DNA of 64,000 bases from Bacillota bacterium (lineage in GTDB: Bacteria > Bacillota > Clostridia > DSM-8532). A program made the position numbers and the translations under genes. Below, in pieces: positions 26,293-35,270 of the stretch (positions are counted from its first letter, which is position 1; every line of letters starts with the position of its first letter). The notes beneath the pieces are model-generated. The model did no database searches, had not been told where the DNA came from, and worked only from the letters and a program-made list of their open reading frames with translations. The DNA lies in NCBI GenBank assembly GCA_023411795.1, contig JAEYOK010000005.1, positions 56,094-120,093 on the forward strand, written 5' to 3'.

Positions 26293-28053
26293 CTAATGTT
26301 TATAAATTACAGCCCCGCTTAATGGTAACAATGTCAGATTCATTTCATTAAGATTACTCTTAATAAGTGTTCCCGTTAAAATATCAAAATATTCGACATG
26401 TTCATCACCTGATGCTCCTATATTAAAGCTTATATTTTGGCTTATCTCACTATTGTTTAAAACTACTATTATTTCATCGTTGGCACTGAATCGTGAGAAA
26501 GCATATATGCCTTTGCCATTATCTTTATAGACAGTTTTTACGTCACCCGTAAATAGATTTATGTGCTTCTTCCTTATATCTATAATTTTTTTATAATATT
26601 CTGTAAGCTCTTGAGTCACAATATTATCCTTCCAGACCATCGGAGCCCTGTATTCCGGTTCTGTGGCTCCTGTTATTGCCTTCTCATCCCCTGCAAAAAC
26701 AGACGGTATTCCCGCATATGTCATTAAGAACAGCGCTGCAAGCTTCAGACGACGGATATCTTCATTGCAGAAGTGGAGGAATCGCGGGACATCGTGTGAA
26801 TCCAACATATTCATCTGAACCTGTGTAATCTGCTTTTTATAGCGCATCAGCATGTACCCTAGGCTATTATCAAAATCATCCACACTCATGTCATTACCGG
26901 CAAAAAATGCCTTACAAATATCTGTAAATCTATAATTCATGGCCGAATCAAATTGATCTCCCATAAGCCATTGCTCTGCATCCTCCCAAATCTCCCCGAT
27001 TAAAAATGCATCTGGTTTTTCTTCCCGTACCGATTTTCTGAATGCTCTCCAAAAGTCATGATTGACTTCATTGGCCACATCAAGCCGCCATCCGTCGATA
27101 TTGGCTTCCCGAATCCAGTAACGGCCTACATCACAAAAATATTTAATTACATCAGGGTTGCCTGTATTCAGCTTTGGCATTTGCTTAACATAAGCAAACG
27201 CAGCATAATTCAAATTCTCAGTGTCAACAGGAAAACTTATTTGATAGAACCAGTCTTTATATTCCGATTTTTCTCCCTTTTCACATACATCTTTGAATGC
27301 AAAGAACTTCCAACCGCAATGGTTGAAAACCCCGTCAAGGATGACCCTGATACCATTCATATGGCAGGTTTCCACCATCTTCTTAAAATCATCCATAGTT
27401 CCAAAGCATGGATCTATCGACAAATAATCAATAGTATCATATTTATGATAGGATTCTGCTGTAAAGATAGGATTCAGATAAATGCAGTTAATACCGAGAT
27501 TCGCTAGATAATCAATGTTTTCAGTGATCCCTTTTATAGTTCCGCCTAGCATAGAATGTGTCATATCTTTTGTAGCAGAGATCCTTGCGCTTTCTTGAGC
27601 ACTTATATATTTTCTCTCTGTAGCAAAGCTATCCGGAAAAATCTGATATAAAATAGCATTTCTACCCCATTGAGGGACATCGGCTATATCATCGCGATGG
27701 ACATAAGGAAACTGAAAGTATTCCACCCTGTTATGGGTAGGTTTGTGGGTGAAAACCCCCGAGTAATAGTAATAATCCTCAATACCATCAGTTAGCCAGA
27801 AATAATAACATATCCTGTTAATATCGGTCTGAAAATCCGCTTCATAATAATCAAACAAGCGGTCTGAGGCTACAAGAATCATATCCAGTGAAGTCATCTT
27901 AATTCTGGGTTCGGGATGCACTCTATTACCATAGAACAGTACACATTTCTTAATATCACTCTTTGCTGTTCTTAGCCTTATACATACTCTTGTTTCAGAA
28001 ATGGCATGGCAATAGCTCGAGTCCGGTAAATGAAATACAGCTTGTTTATTCAT
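26293..28053 (-). CDS. GH13 cyclomaltodextrinase/neopullulanase, cytoplasmic
   Basis: 586 residues without signal peptide. The N-terminal about 120 residues form the CBM34-like domain typical of GH13 subfamily 20. In the barrel the catalytic triad is D325 (DGWRLDVANEV), E354 (LIGEIWED) and D421 (DSHDVPRFL). It cuts imported cyclodextrins, maltodextrins or pullulan fragments to maltose and similar sugars, feeding the phosphorylases. AGGAGG precedes the ATG. Its promoter carries a perfect 20-bp palindrome of a different operator class from that of its neighbours. Confidence 0.93.
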   Translation of the reverse strand: MNKQAVFHLPDSSYCHAISETRVCIRLRTAKSDIKKCVLFYGNRVHPEPRIKMTSLDMILVASDRLFDYYEADFQTDINRICYYFWLTDGIEDYYYYSGVFTHKPTHNRVEYFQFPYVHRDDIADVPQWGRNAILYQIFPDSFATERKYISAQESARISATKDMTHSMLGGTIKGITENIDYLANLGINCIYLNPIFTAESYHKYDTIDYLSIDPCFGTMDDFKKMVETCHMNGIRVILDGVFNHCGWKFFAFKDVCEKGEKSEYKDWFYQISFPVDTENLNYAAFAYVKQMPKLNTGNPDVIKYFCDVGRYWIREANIDGWRLDVANEVNHDFWRAFRKSVREEKPDAFLIGEIWEDAEQWLMGDQFDSAMNYRFTDICKAFFAGNDMSVDDFDNSLGYMLMRYKKQITQVQMNMLDSHDVPRFLHFCNEDIRRLKLAALFLMTYAGIPSVFAGDEKAITGATEPEYRAPMVWKDNIVTQELTEYYKKIIDIRKKHINLFTGDVKTVYKDNGKGIYAFSRFSANDEIIVVLNNSEISQNISFNIGASGDEHVEYFDILTGTLIKSNLNEMNLTLLPLSGAVIYKH

Positions 28054-28073
28054 CTGATAAATCCTCCTCTAGA

Positions 28074-28126
28074 TTAGGAAAACGTTTTCCTAAAATAATT
28101 ATATATCCTATTGAAGAATTTGTAAA
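28074..28126 (-). promoter_or_regulatory. Promoter and operator C for the cyclomaltodextrinase gene
   Basis: On the minus strand: TTTACA (28121-28126), 17-base spacer, TATAAT (28098-28103). A perfect 20-bp palindrome, TTAGGAAAACGTTTTCCTAA (28074-28093), covers the expected transcription start. Confidence 0.8.
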
Positions 28127-28244
28127 TATCAAAACGCCAAATATATTTAATTTCTTCTTTTCAAAACCGGGATAACGTCTGATATGGTTATTATATTTAA
28201 ATTTAAGCATAGCATTGCACAATTGACTCATACCTGATAAAATA

Positions 28245-28280
28245 TTGATAATACTATTAGAATTTACTATAACGTTTTCC
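28245..28280 (+). promoter_or_regulatory. Promoter and operator D for repressor 2
   Basis: TTGATA (28245-28250), 17-base spacer, TATAAC (28268-28273). AACGTTTTCC (28271-28280) overlaps the -10 and matches the right half of operator C; the left half is degenerate. Confidence 0.6.
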
Positions 28281-28298
28281 TTAACACGAGGTAAATTT

Positions 28299-29330
28299 AT
28301 GGCTGTATCAATAAAGGATGTTGCATTAAAGGCCGGTGTATCTATTTCTACGGTATCCAAAGTCATTCATGATTCACCTACAATTTCCGGTGCGACAAAA
28401 CAAAAAGTTCTGCAAATAATGAAGGAACTCAACTATTATCCTAATATCATAGCACGGAGTTTTGCACAGCAAAGCTCCTATCATATTGGGCTTATTATGA
28501 GTCTGAAAAAAGAAGAGGCCTTTCTAAACCCCTATGTATACGAGATACTAGGTGGCATTGAAGAGGTCGCCAGAAAAAACGGTTATCTGTTATCTATTAT
28601 CAATATGAATACTATTTCAGACGATTCACATGAGTTGGAAAAACTTATAGTGCAAAAAAGAGTTGATGGGCTTTTAATCCATTTAGGCGGGTTTAAAGAA
28701 AAGCTGACAAAAATACTCGACAAGGCCGGCTTTCCCTATGTATTTATTGGACAGCCGACATTTACAACAAATTCAAGCTGGGTGAATATCAATAATTCCA
28801 AGGCAGGAGAAATTGCTACCGAACATCTAATTGATCAGGGATGCACAAAAACAGCTTTTATCGGAAACGGTATCGAAAGCCAGCACTCAATATGCAAAGC
28901 TAGGGTTGACGGATATCGAAAAGCGTTACAGAGAAAAGGTTATGAGGCTAATAATCTTTATGTCAAAGATGTGATGGGTAAATGCCAAAACCTTCCTGCC
29001 ATAATTGAAGAACTCATAAATATGGATGACCGCCCTGATGGATTGGTTTGTTCGGACAACTATATAGCTTTTGAGACATTGAAATATCTTCAGAATAGAA
29101 ACATTAATGTCCCCCGTGATGTTTTACTGATTACCTTTGATAATTATCCTTTTGCGCCATTTACCTCACCAAGTATGAGCGTGGTTGATATAGACGTTTT
29201 TGAACTTGGAGTTCAATCCGCCAATGCAATAATCAACAAGCTCTCTAACTCAAACTTAACCATACAGTCTAGTCTTCTATCACCTTCTCTGATTATCAGG
29301 GAATCTTCATCATTAAATACTATGAGATAA
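28299..29330 (+). CDS. LacI-family repressor 2
   Basis: 343 residues. DNA-binding part MAVSIKDVALKAGVSISTVS, hinge PNIIARSFAQQSSYHIGLI, then the effector-binding domain. It is divergent from the cyclomaltodextrinase gene, and both promoters share the AACGTTTTCC element, so it most likely controls that gene and itself. The start at 28299 is chosen since the HTH then begins at the normal place and ACGAGG precedes it. Effector unknown; cyclodextrin or a maltooligosaccharide is likely from context. Confidence 0.92.
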   Translation: MAVSIKDVALKAGVSISTVSKVIHDSPTISGATKQKVLQIMKELNYYPNIIARSFAQQSSYHIGLIMSLKKEEAFLNPYVYEILGGIEEVARKNGYLLSIINMNTISDDSHELEKLIVQKRVDGLLIHLGGFKEKLTKILDKAGFPYVFIGQPTFTTNSSWVNINNSKAGEIATEHLIDQGCTKTAFIGNGIESQHSICKARVDGYRKALQRKGYEANNLYVKDVMGKCQNLPAIIEELINMDDRPDGLVCSDNYIAFETLKYLQNRNINVPRDVLLITFDNYPFAPFTSPSMSVVDIDVFELGVQSANAIINKLSNSNLTIQSSLLSPSLIIRESSSLNTMR

Positions 29331-29443
29331 ATAAACTAATAATTGCTATATGCTTGCATTGTAAAGGAGCTGTATTTATACTATAATAATCAGACAACCG
29401 ATTGCATAAAGTCATTAAATCTACATTTATGGGGTGCTATAAT

Positions 29444-30454
29444 ATGATAGAAGTAAAGAACCTCGTCAAAGATTTTAAATCATTAAATCGCAAACCCGGA
29501 TTAATCGGATCATTTAAAAACCTCTTTAGTCGGGATTATACAGTAAAAAGGGCAGTGGACCAAATAAGCTTCAATGTTAATGAAGGGGAAATCGTCGGTT
29601 ATATCGGCCCTAATGGTGCCGGGAAGTCTACTACCATAAAAATGATGACTGGTATTTTAGTCCCTTCCTCCGGTACTATCAGCGTTGACGGAATTACACC
29701 CTATAAGGACAGACAGAAAAACGCAATGAAAATTGGTGTTGTTTTCGGTCAAAAAACTCAGCTATGGTGGGATCTTCCTGTACGTGAGACCTTCACAATT
29801 CTTAAGGAGATTTATCAGGTCAACGACGAAGACTATAAGAAGCGAATGAAGTTTATGGTCGATGTATTTGGTCTTGAAGAATTCTTTACAATTCCTGTCA
29901 GATCTCTTTCTTTGGGACAACGTATGAGAGCCGATTTAGCTGCCGCCATGATACATAACCCTAAAGTCCTCTATCTTGATGAGCCAACAATAGGCCTTGA
30001 TGTTGTTGTCCGGGAAAATGTACGTAAAGCAATAAAAGAACTTAATGCGCAGTTCAATACCACAGTAATCCTCACAACCCACGACTTAAGCGATATTGAA
30101 GAATTATGTAAGCGTGTAATGATAATAGATAACGGAGTCAAGGTATATGATGGAACTTTAGATGAGATCAGATCAAGGTTCGGATATATGAGAAGATTAG
30201 AGCTCAAGGTTAAAAATCCCCAAGCGTTCTGTGGACCTGAAATCATAGAAAAGTATCAACTGGATGCCAATGACCTTTTATCAGAAGTTAAAGAGGGTTT
30301 ACTTCACATAAACTATAACCGTAACAAAATCGGCGTCCAGGAAATATTAAACCATGTGCTTTCAGCAACGGAAATCATGGATATGAGTATTTTTGAAACA
30401 AAGATTGAGGATATCATTAAGAAAATATATCGAAACGAGGTGAATTGGGATTGA
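29444..30454 (+). CDS. ABC-2 exporter, ATP-binding protein
   Basis: 336 residues. Walker A GPNGAGKST, signature LSLGQRMRAD, Walker B VLYLDEPTIGLD and H-switch TTHDLSD. The LIGSFKNLFSRDYTVKRAVD insertion near the N-terminus and the length place it in the uncharacterised COG4586 group of drug/lipid-type exporters. GGGGTG lies 7 bases before the ATG. It makes an operon with the two overlapping permease genes after it. Its link to glucan use, if any, is only positional. Confidence 0.92.
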   Translation: MIEVKNLVKDFKSLNRKPGLIGSFKNLFSRDYTVKRAVDQISFNVNEGEIVGYIGPNGAGKSTTIKMMTGILVPSSGTISVDGITPYKDRQKNAMKIGVVFGQKTQLWWDLPVRETFTILKEIYQVNDEDYKKRMKFMVDVFGLEEFFTIPVRSLSLGQRMRADLAAAMIHNPKVLYLDEPTIGLDVVVRENVRKAIKELNAQFNTTVILTTHDLSDIEELCKRVMIIDNGVKVYDGTLDEIRSRFGYMRRLELKVKNPQAFCGPEIIEKYQLDANDLLSEVKEGLLHINYNRNKIGVQEILNHVLSATEIMDMSIFETKIEDIIKKIYRNEVNWD

Positions 30455-31269
30455 AGGTAATATCTTTAAAACCGTATTTCCCTTTTGCCAAAGGCTCTTT
30501 TCAGAGCTTGCTCAGTTACAGAATTAATTTTTTTATGTTTATCTTCGGAGAATTCTTAACGGTATTTGTAACCTATTATTTATGGATGGCAGTCTATAAA
30601 AATTCAGGATCAAATATTATCAATGGGTTTTCCATGTCTGACATGTTTGCATATATATTTATGTGCGAGGTTGCCAGAAATTTTGTTTTTAACGACGCAT
30701 CTGCTGATATTTCTTACGATGTAAGAGAAGGCTCCATAGCAATGAAGCTTATTCATCCCATAAACTACAGAACCGAGGTACTGTTTAGGATTCTTGGCGA
30801 GGTCATCTATAATATTTTATTTGTAGGAGTTCCAATTTTTATAGTAGTAAGTTTAACCATGTACTTCTCACATGGCATTATCATTAACATAATGTGTGTT
30901 GCAGGGTTTTTAATAAGCTGTTTCTTAGGTTTTTTTATGTATTTTTACTTCAATTTTATATTTGGATTATTGGCCTTCTTCGTAACGAATGTGTGGGGTA
31001 TGAACATGCTGAAAGGTGCCATAATAAACTTTCTTTCCGGATTATTGGTACCAATAAGCTTTTTCCCGACTTGGGCTCAAAAGATACTTTCATTTATGCC
31101 TTTTAATTCCCTCATATATACACCCGTTATGATATTCTTAGGAAAGTATAAAGGTACAGATTTAATAAATGCATTACTCATTCAACTAATTTGGTTAATC
31201 ATTTTCGGGGTCCTTGGAGCTTTACTTTGGAAACTTGCAGTTAAAAGGCTTACAATATCAGGAGGTTGA
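30451..31269 (+). CDS. ABC-2 exporter, permease 1
   Basis: 272 residues, about six membrane segments (COG4587-like ABC2_membrane_6 protein). KPYFPFAKGSFQSLLSYRIN and the C-terminal NFLSGLLVPISFFP are typical. The TTG at 30451 overlaps the ATPase stop (ATTGA) and has GAGGTG 9 bases upstream; a TTG at 30445 is too close to that site. Confidence 0.88.
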   Translation: MKVISLKPYFPFAKGSFQSLLSYRINFFMFIFGEFLTVFVTYYLWMAVYKNSGSNIINGFSMSDMFAYIFMCEVARNFVFNDASADISYDVREGSIAMKLIHPINYRTEVLFRILGEVIYNILFVGVPIFIVVSLTMYFSHGIIINIMCVAGFLISCFLGFFMYFYFNFIFGLLAFFVTNVWGMNMLKGAIINFLSGLLVPISFFPTWAQKILSFMPFNSLIYTPVMIFLGKYKGTDLINALLIQLIWLIIFGVLGALLWKLAVKRLTISGG

Positions 31270-31271
31270 TT

Positions 31272-32063
31272 ATGAAGCGTTATATCAAGCTCTATTTTAA
31301 GTTATCTTCTCAATATATGAAAACCCTTATGGAGTATAGAACTGATTTTCTCATCGGACTTGTGGCTTTCTTTTTTATACAGGGTTTCGGCATAGCTTTT
31401 TTGTATTTGGTTTTTAATAATATACCTAGCATAAATGGTTGGAGCTTTAACGAGGTCCTGTTCATTTATGGTTTTGCTAATCTACCTCGAGGGATAGACC
31501 ATTTATTAACCGACAATCTCTGGCTATTATCTGGCCGGATTATTGTGCGGGGTGATTTTGACAGATATCTTTTAAGGCCTATGAATCCCCTATTCTTTTT
31601 GTGTGCCGACCGTTTTCAGCCCGATGCTTTTGGTGAACTAATTGTAGGAATGTTGCTCGTAATTTATTCTCTTACCAGCCTCACAATAAAAATCGGTATA
31701 CTTGAAATCTTGGGATTTATTCTTGCAGTTTTAGGCGGCACTATTATATATACTTCAGTTAAGCTCATTTTTGCATCATTAGCGTTTTGGATTAAAAGAA
31801 GTCAAGCCATACTTTTTATTGCATACCAGATGTCGAACTTTGCAAAATATCCTATGAGTATATATGGCAAGTTCATTAATGTTATTCTGACTTTCATAAT
31901 TCCTTTCGCATTTACTGCTTTTATACCGGCAAGCTGGTTCTTAGGAAAGAGCACCTTCCTGTACGGTGTTGTATTAACCATGCTTTGTGCTGTTATATTC
32001 TTTACCGGAGCATATAAAATATGGGATACGGGCCTTAAGCAATATGAAAGTGCCGGTAATTAA
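31272..32063 (+). CDS. ABC-2 exporter, permease 2
   Basis: 263 residues, about six membrane segments (COG3694-like). FDRYLLRPMNPLF is the typical loop after the second segment. AGGAGG precedes the ATG at 31272, 2 bases after the permease 1 stop. The two permeases would form a heterodimer with the ATPase to export an unknown compound. A bidirectional terminator follows. Confidence 0.88.
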   Translation: MKRYIKLYFKLSSQYMKTLMEYRTDFLIGLVAFFFIQGFGIAFLYLVFNNIPSINGWSFNEVLFIYGFANLPRGIDHLLTDNLWLLSGRIIVRGDFDRYLLRPMNPLFFLCADRFQPDAFGELIVGMLLVIYSLTSLTIKIGILEILGFILAVLGGTIIYTSVKLIFASLAFWIKRSQAILFIAYQMSNFAKYPMSIYGKFINVILTFIIPFAFTAFIPASWFLGKSTFLYGVVLTMLCAVIFFTGAYKIWDTGLKQYESAGN

Positions 32064-32094
32064 AAACTCTTTTTATTTGAAATAAGTATTTTAA

Positions 32095-32128
32095 AAGGAG
32101 GCTTCACATTATGTGTGTGAGCCTCCTT
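32095..32128. terminator. Bidirectional terminator between exporter and pullulanase genes
   Basis: AAGGAGGCTTCACA pairs with TGTGTGAGCCTCCTT across a short loop, with TTTT on the minus-strand exit side. Confidence 0.8.
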
Positions 32129-32157
32129 ACTATATTTGTCTAAAACATTATTAATTA

Positions 32158-34983
32158 TTAGGCTTTAGTGCTCTTTCTTTTTTTGAAGTAAAGCACGCCT
32201 CCGACTGCAAGTATCGACACTCCTGCAAGAACCGGCAATGCGATGAGCGGCCAGGAAGACGATCCTTTATTGTCGCTGCCAGCATTTGTTTCTTTGGTAG
32301 CATCATCAGTCTCAGTTTCAATTGGCGCTTCAACAATCTCCTTGACGTTTTTTGCATCATATGCGACTATTGAGCTCATCGCGGGTATTATAATTTTATC
32401 GCTGCTTACTGTTGAAATAGTTTCAACTCCCGCCTTTGCACCGTTAACTACTATATTCCAATCAGTATTTATTGGGAGGGAAACTGTCTCATCCTTATCC
32501 CCTGCATTAAATGCCACAAAAATTGTTTTCCACGCATCTCCATTAGCATGATTATCAATGGTATACGCAATGAGATTCTCTGATGTTTCCTCTACAAACT
32601 TCAGGTTCTCATTTACTTGCGCGGCATCTGGCATACGAAATGCCGGGTGAGCTTTTCTCAAGCTTATAAGGCCTTGATAATATTTAAATATATCAATATT
32701 TTTATTTTTCAAATCCCAGTCAATACCGTTTATACTGTCGGATGATTTGTATGAATTGGAATCACCATCTTTTGATCTCATAAAATCAGTACCTGAAAGC
32801 ATGAATGGAATGCCCTGAGATGTCAAAACCATTGCTCCGCCAAGTTTAGTCATGTTTTTATAGTCTTCCTCGGTTCTTCCAGGTGCCGAAACAATAAATT
32901 TATCGTAAAGAGTAAGATTATCATGGGCTGATATATAATTAATGCATTGAGTCGGAGAAGCTGCATAAGGAGCTTTATCATAATTTACCTGCGCATAATT
33001 TACACCGCTGTGATTTATCGCACCCACAATACCAAACTTAATACTTTCCTTTAGGCTGTAATCGCCGCTGACAAAACCGGGCTTTTCAGAATCAAATACA
33101 TGTCCCTTGATAGCATCACGGGTACTGTCATTAAATACTGCAAAATCCGGTACGTTCGAAATATTTGCCTTAATAGCCTGTTGGTTCTCAGGTAAAGTAG
33201 TGGCTGATGCAGTCCAGCCTTCACCATAAATAAGGACTGAAGGATTTATCGCTTTAAGAGCGGCAGCTACTTCATTCATAGTTTCAACATCATGTAAACC
33301 CATTAAGTCAAACCTGAAACCATCAACTTTATATTCCTTAGCCCAGTAGCAAACAGAATCAACAATGAACTTGCGCACCATAATGCGCTCTGATGCCGTT
33401 TCATTCCCACATCCAGAACCGTTTGAAAACTTATTTCCCGATGTCATTCTGTAATAATAGCCGGGGACAATTTTGCTAAAATCAGAATCAGCCGAAAGAG
33501 CGGTATGATTGTAAACAACATCCATGATAACTCCGATACCCTGCTCTTTGAATGACTTTACCATCTCTTTAAATTCCAGTATTCTTTGGGCTCCATTATA
33601 TGGATCAGTAGAATATGAGCCTTCGGGAGCATTATAATTTTTAGGGTCATATCCCCAATTGAATTGCGGGGTATCCAGCTTAGTTTCATCAACAGAATTG
33701 AAGTCGAATACAGGAATAAGATGAACATGTGAAGCACCCAGCTCTTTAACATGGGAGAGCCCTGTTAATACTCCACTGGTTGGAGATTTACTGCCAACTT
33801 CAGCCATACCGATATACTTCCCTTTGTTCTGGACTCCTGAGGAATCGTCAATTGAAGTATCTCTTACATGCATCTCATAAATAACTGCATCCGAGGGATT
33901 TTCCAAATTTACATAATCGACCTTATCCCAGTCGGTTGGATCTGTTTCAGACAGGTCAACAACCATGGCTCTGTCACCGTTTACCCCTACAGCCTTTGCA
34001 TATGGATCAACAGCCGTATTTGTAGTACCGTTAACAGTAACTTCATAAATGTAATAGGTACCCTTCATATCACCTTTTACAGTAGACGTCCATATACCCT
34101 TCTCAACCTTGTTCATGGGAAGACTTTGTAACTCTGTACCTCCCTGCCCCTTATCATAAAGCTTAAGAGTGACACTCTCAGCAGTTGGGGCCCATAACTT
34201 AAACACTGTTTCAGCTTTTGAATATGTATTTCCTAAATCATTTCCATCATAAAAGAATTTTTCATTAAAACTATCAAGATTAAATAGTCTATCCATTGTA
34301 ATATACTCCTGTCCAAAGCCTTCTTTTGCTAAAATATAGCCCTTTGCCATGTTAATTTCCGATTCGGTCTTAATGACATATCCCAGTCCGTCTTCACCCC
34401 GTATTACCTTACTTAGCTTAACCTCTGTATTGCCTTCCATCAGCTTAAATCCTTCATTATCGCCAAGAGCAGCTGCCGGAGCCTGAAGATATACACGTAC
34501 TGTATTTAAATCCATGAACTCAGCCGATTCTATTTTAGGAGAGAAATAGGGTTTTGCATCTTCTTCAGTGACAGTTATAGCTTCCACACCCTGAATTATA
34601 TATAGTGTTGTAACGCCATCATTATCAGCATTTAAGAGTGAAAAAAACCGGTCTTTTTCTATATCCTTTTGCTCCCACTCACCTTTTCTCACTATTATAC
34701 CTGCTTCAGAAGTTCCAAAACCCGATACATCAACTTCTGAAACCATAACCTTTTTCCCTGGGGCAAAGGATAGTTCTGTTTCTTCAGTGAACTGATAGGA
34801 AGCGCCGTTTCCGTCTTTTGGCCATATCCATAGATTCCATTTGTCGTAATCCTGATCAAATCGATAATAAACTACCCTCACCGTATTTGCTTCATTTGCT
34901 AACGATACATTTAACAAGCAAGTGGAAAGAAGTATTTGACAAGCAATCAATAGGAAAACTAAAATCCGGGCACACTTTTTCAT
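32158..34983 (-). CDS. pulA: Type I pullulanase, secreted and membrane-anchored
   Basis: 941 residues. Signal peptide (about 1-29), CBM41-like starch-binding domain (YRFDQDYDKWNLWIWPKDG), then the N-terminal beta domains and the GH13 subfamily 14 catalytic part with YNWGYDPKNYNAPEGSYS. The triad is D559 (DGFRFDLMGL), E588 (YGEGWTA) and D688 (SAHDNL). The C-terminus has a Ser/Gly linker, one membrane segment and a KKRKS tail, so the enzyme is held at the outer face of the membrane and not by sortase. It cuts alpha-1,6 bonds of pullulan and branched dextrins before uptake. Its promoter carries operator E. Confidence 0.94.
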   Translation of the reverse strand: MKKCARILVFLLIACQILLSTCLLNVSLANEANTVRVVYYRFDQDYDKWNLWIWPKDGNGASYQFTEETELSFAPGKKVMVSEVDVSGFGTSEAGIIVRKGEWEQKDIEKDRFFSLLNADNDGVTTLYIIQGVEAITVTEEDAKPYFSPKIESAEFMDLNTVRVYLQAPAAALGDNEGFKLMEGNTEVKLSKVIRGEDGLGYVIKTESEINMAKGYILAKEGFGQEYITMDRLFNLDSFNEKFFYDGNDLGNTYSKAETVFKLWAPTAESVTLKLYDKGQGGTELQSLPMNKVEKGIWTSTVKGDMKGTYYIYEVTVNGTTNTAVDPYAKAVGVNGDRAMVVDLSETDPTDWDKVDYVNLENPSDAVIYEMHVRDTSIDDSSGVQNKGKYIGMAEVGSKSPTSGVLTGLSHVKELGASHVHLIPVFDFNSVDETKLDTPQFNWGYDPKNYNAPEGSYSTDPYNGAQRILEFKEMVKSFKEQGIGVIMDVVYNHTALSADSDFSKIVPGYYYRMTSGNKFSNGSGCGNETASERIMVRKFIVDSVCYWAKEYKVDGFRFDLMGLHDVETMNEVAAALKAINPSVLIYGEGWTASATTLPENQQAIKANISNVPDFAVFNDSTRDAIKGHVFDSEKPGFVSGDYSLKESIKFGIVGAINHSGVNYAQVNYDKAPYAASPTQCINYISAHDNLTLYDKFIVSAPGRTEEDYKNMTKLGGAMVLTSQGIPFMLSGTDFMRSKDGDSNSYKSSDSINGIDWDLKNKNIDIFKYYQGLISLRKAHPAFRMPDAAQVNENLKFVEETSENLIAYTIDNHANGDAWKTIFVAFNAGDKDETVSLPINTDWNIVVNGAKAGVETISTVSSDKIIIPAMSSIVAYDAKNVKEIVEAPIETETDDATKETNAGSDNKGSSSWPLIALPVLAGVSILAVGGVLYFKKRKSTKA

Positions 34984-35021
34984 TGTCCGATCCCTCCTGT
35001 TAATATATTTTTTAGATATGA

Positions 35022-35044
35022 TGTAATCGTTTGCATTTATTATA
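35022..35044 (-). promoter_or_regulatory. Operator E and -10 box of pulA
   Basis: On the minus strand the -10 TATAAT is at 35039-35044. The operator TGTAATCGTTTGCA (35022-35035, plus-strand reading) starts 3 bases beyond it. The -35 is weak (TTCATA-like near 35063-35068). Confidence 0.65.
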
Positions 35045-35162
35045 CTGATTGTACTCTGTAAGTATGAAATATAACTTGATATTATAAATATATTACTTAA
35101 TACTATTTATACAATTATAACAAAAACAACAAAAAATTTTATCTGTTTTTATTCAAAATGCA

Positions 35163-35219
35163 TTGACAAAAATTGTTTGGAATAATATACTGTGTATATA
35201 ATATGTGCAAACGCTTGCT
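35163..35219 (+). promoter_or_regulatory. Promoter and operator F for importer 2
   Basis: TTGACA (35163-35168), 17-base spacer, TATACT (35186-35191), then TGCAAACGCTTGCT (35206-35219), 14 bases after the -10. The match to operator A is 13 of 14. Confidence 0.8.
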
Positions 35220-35270
35220 TTGTCAACTAGACAAAACACAAAATGAAAATATTTGAGGAGGAAATTTATA

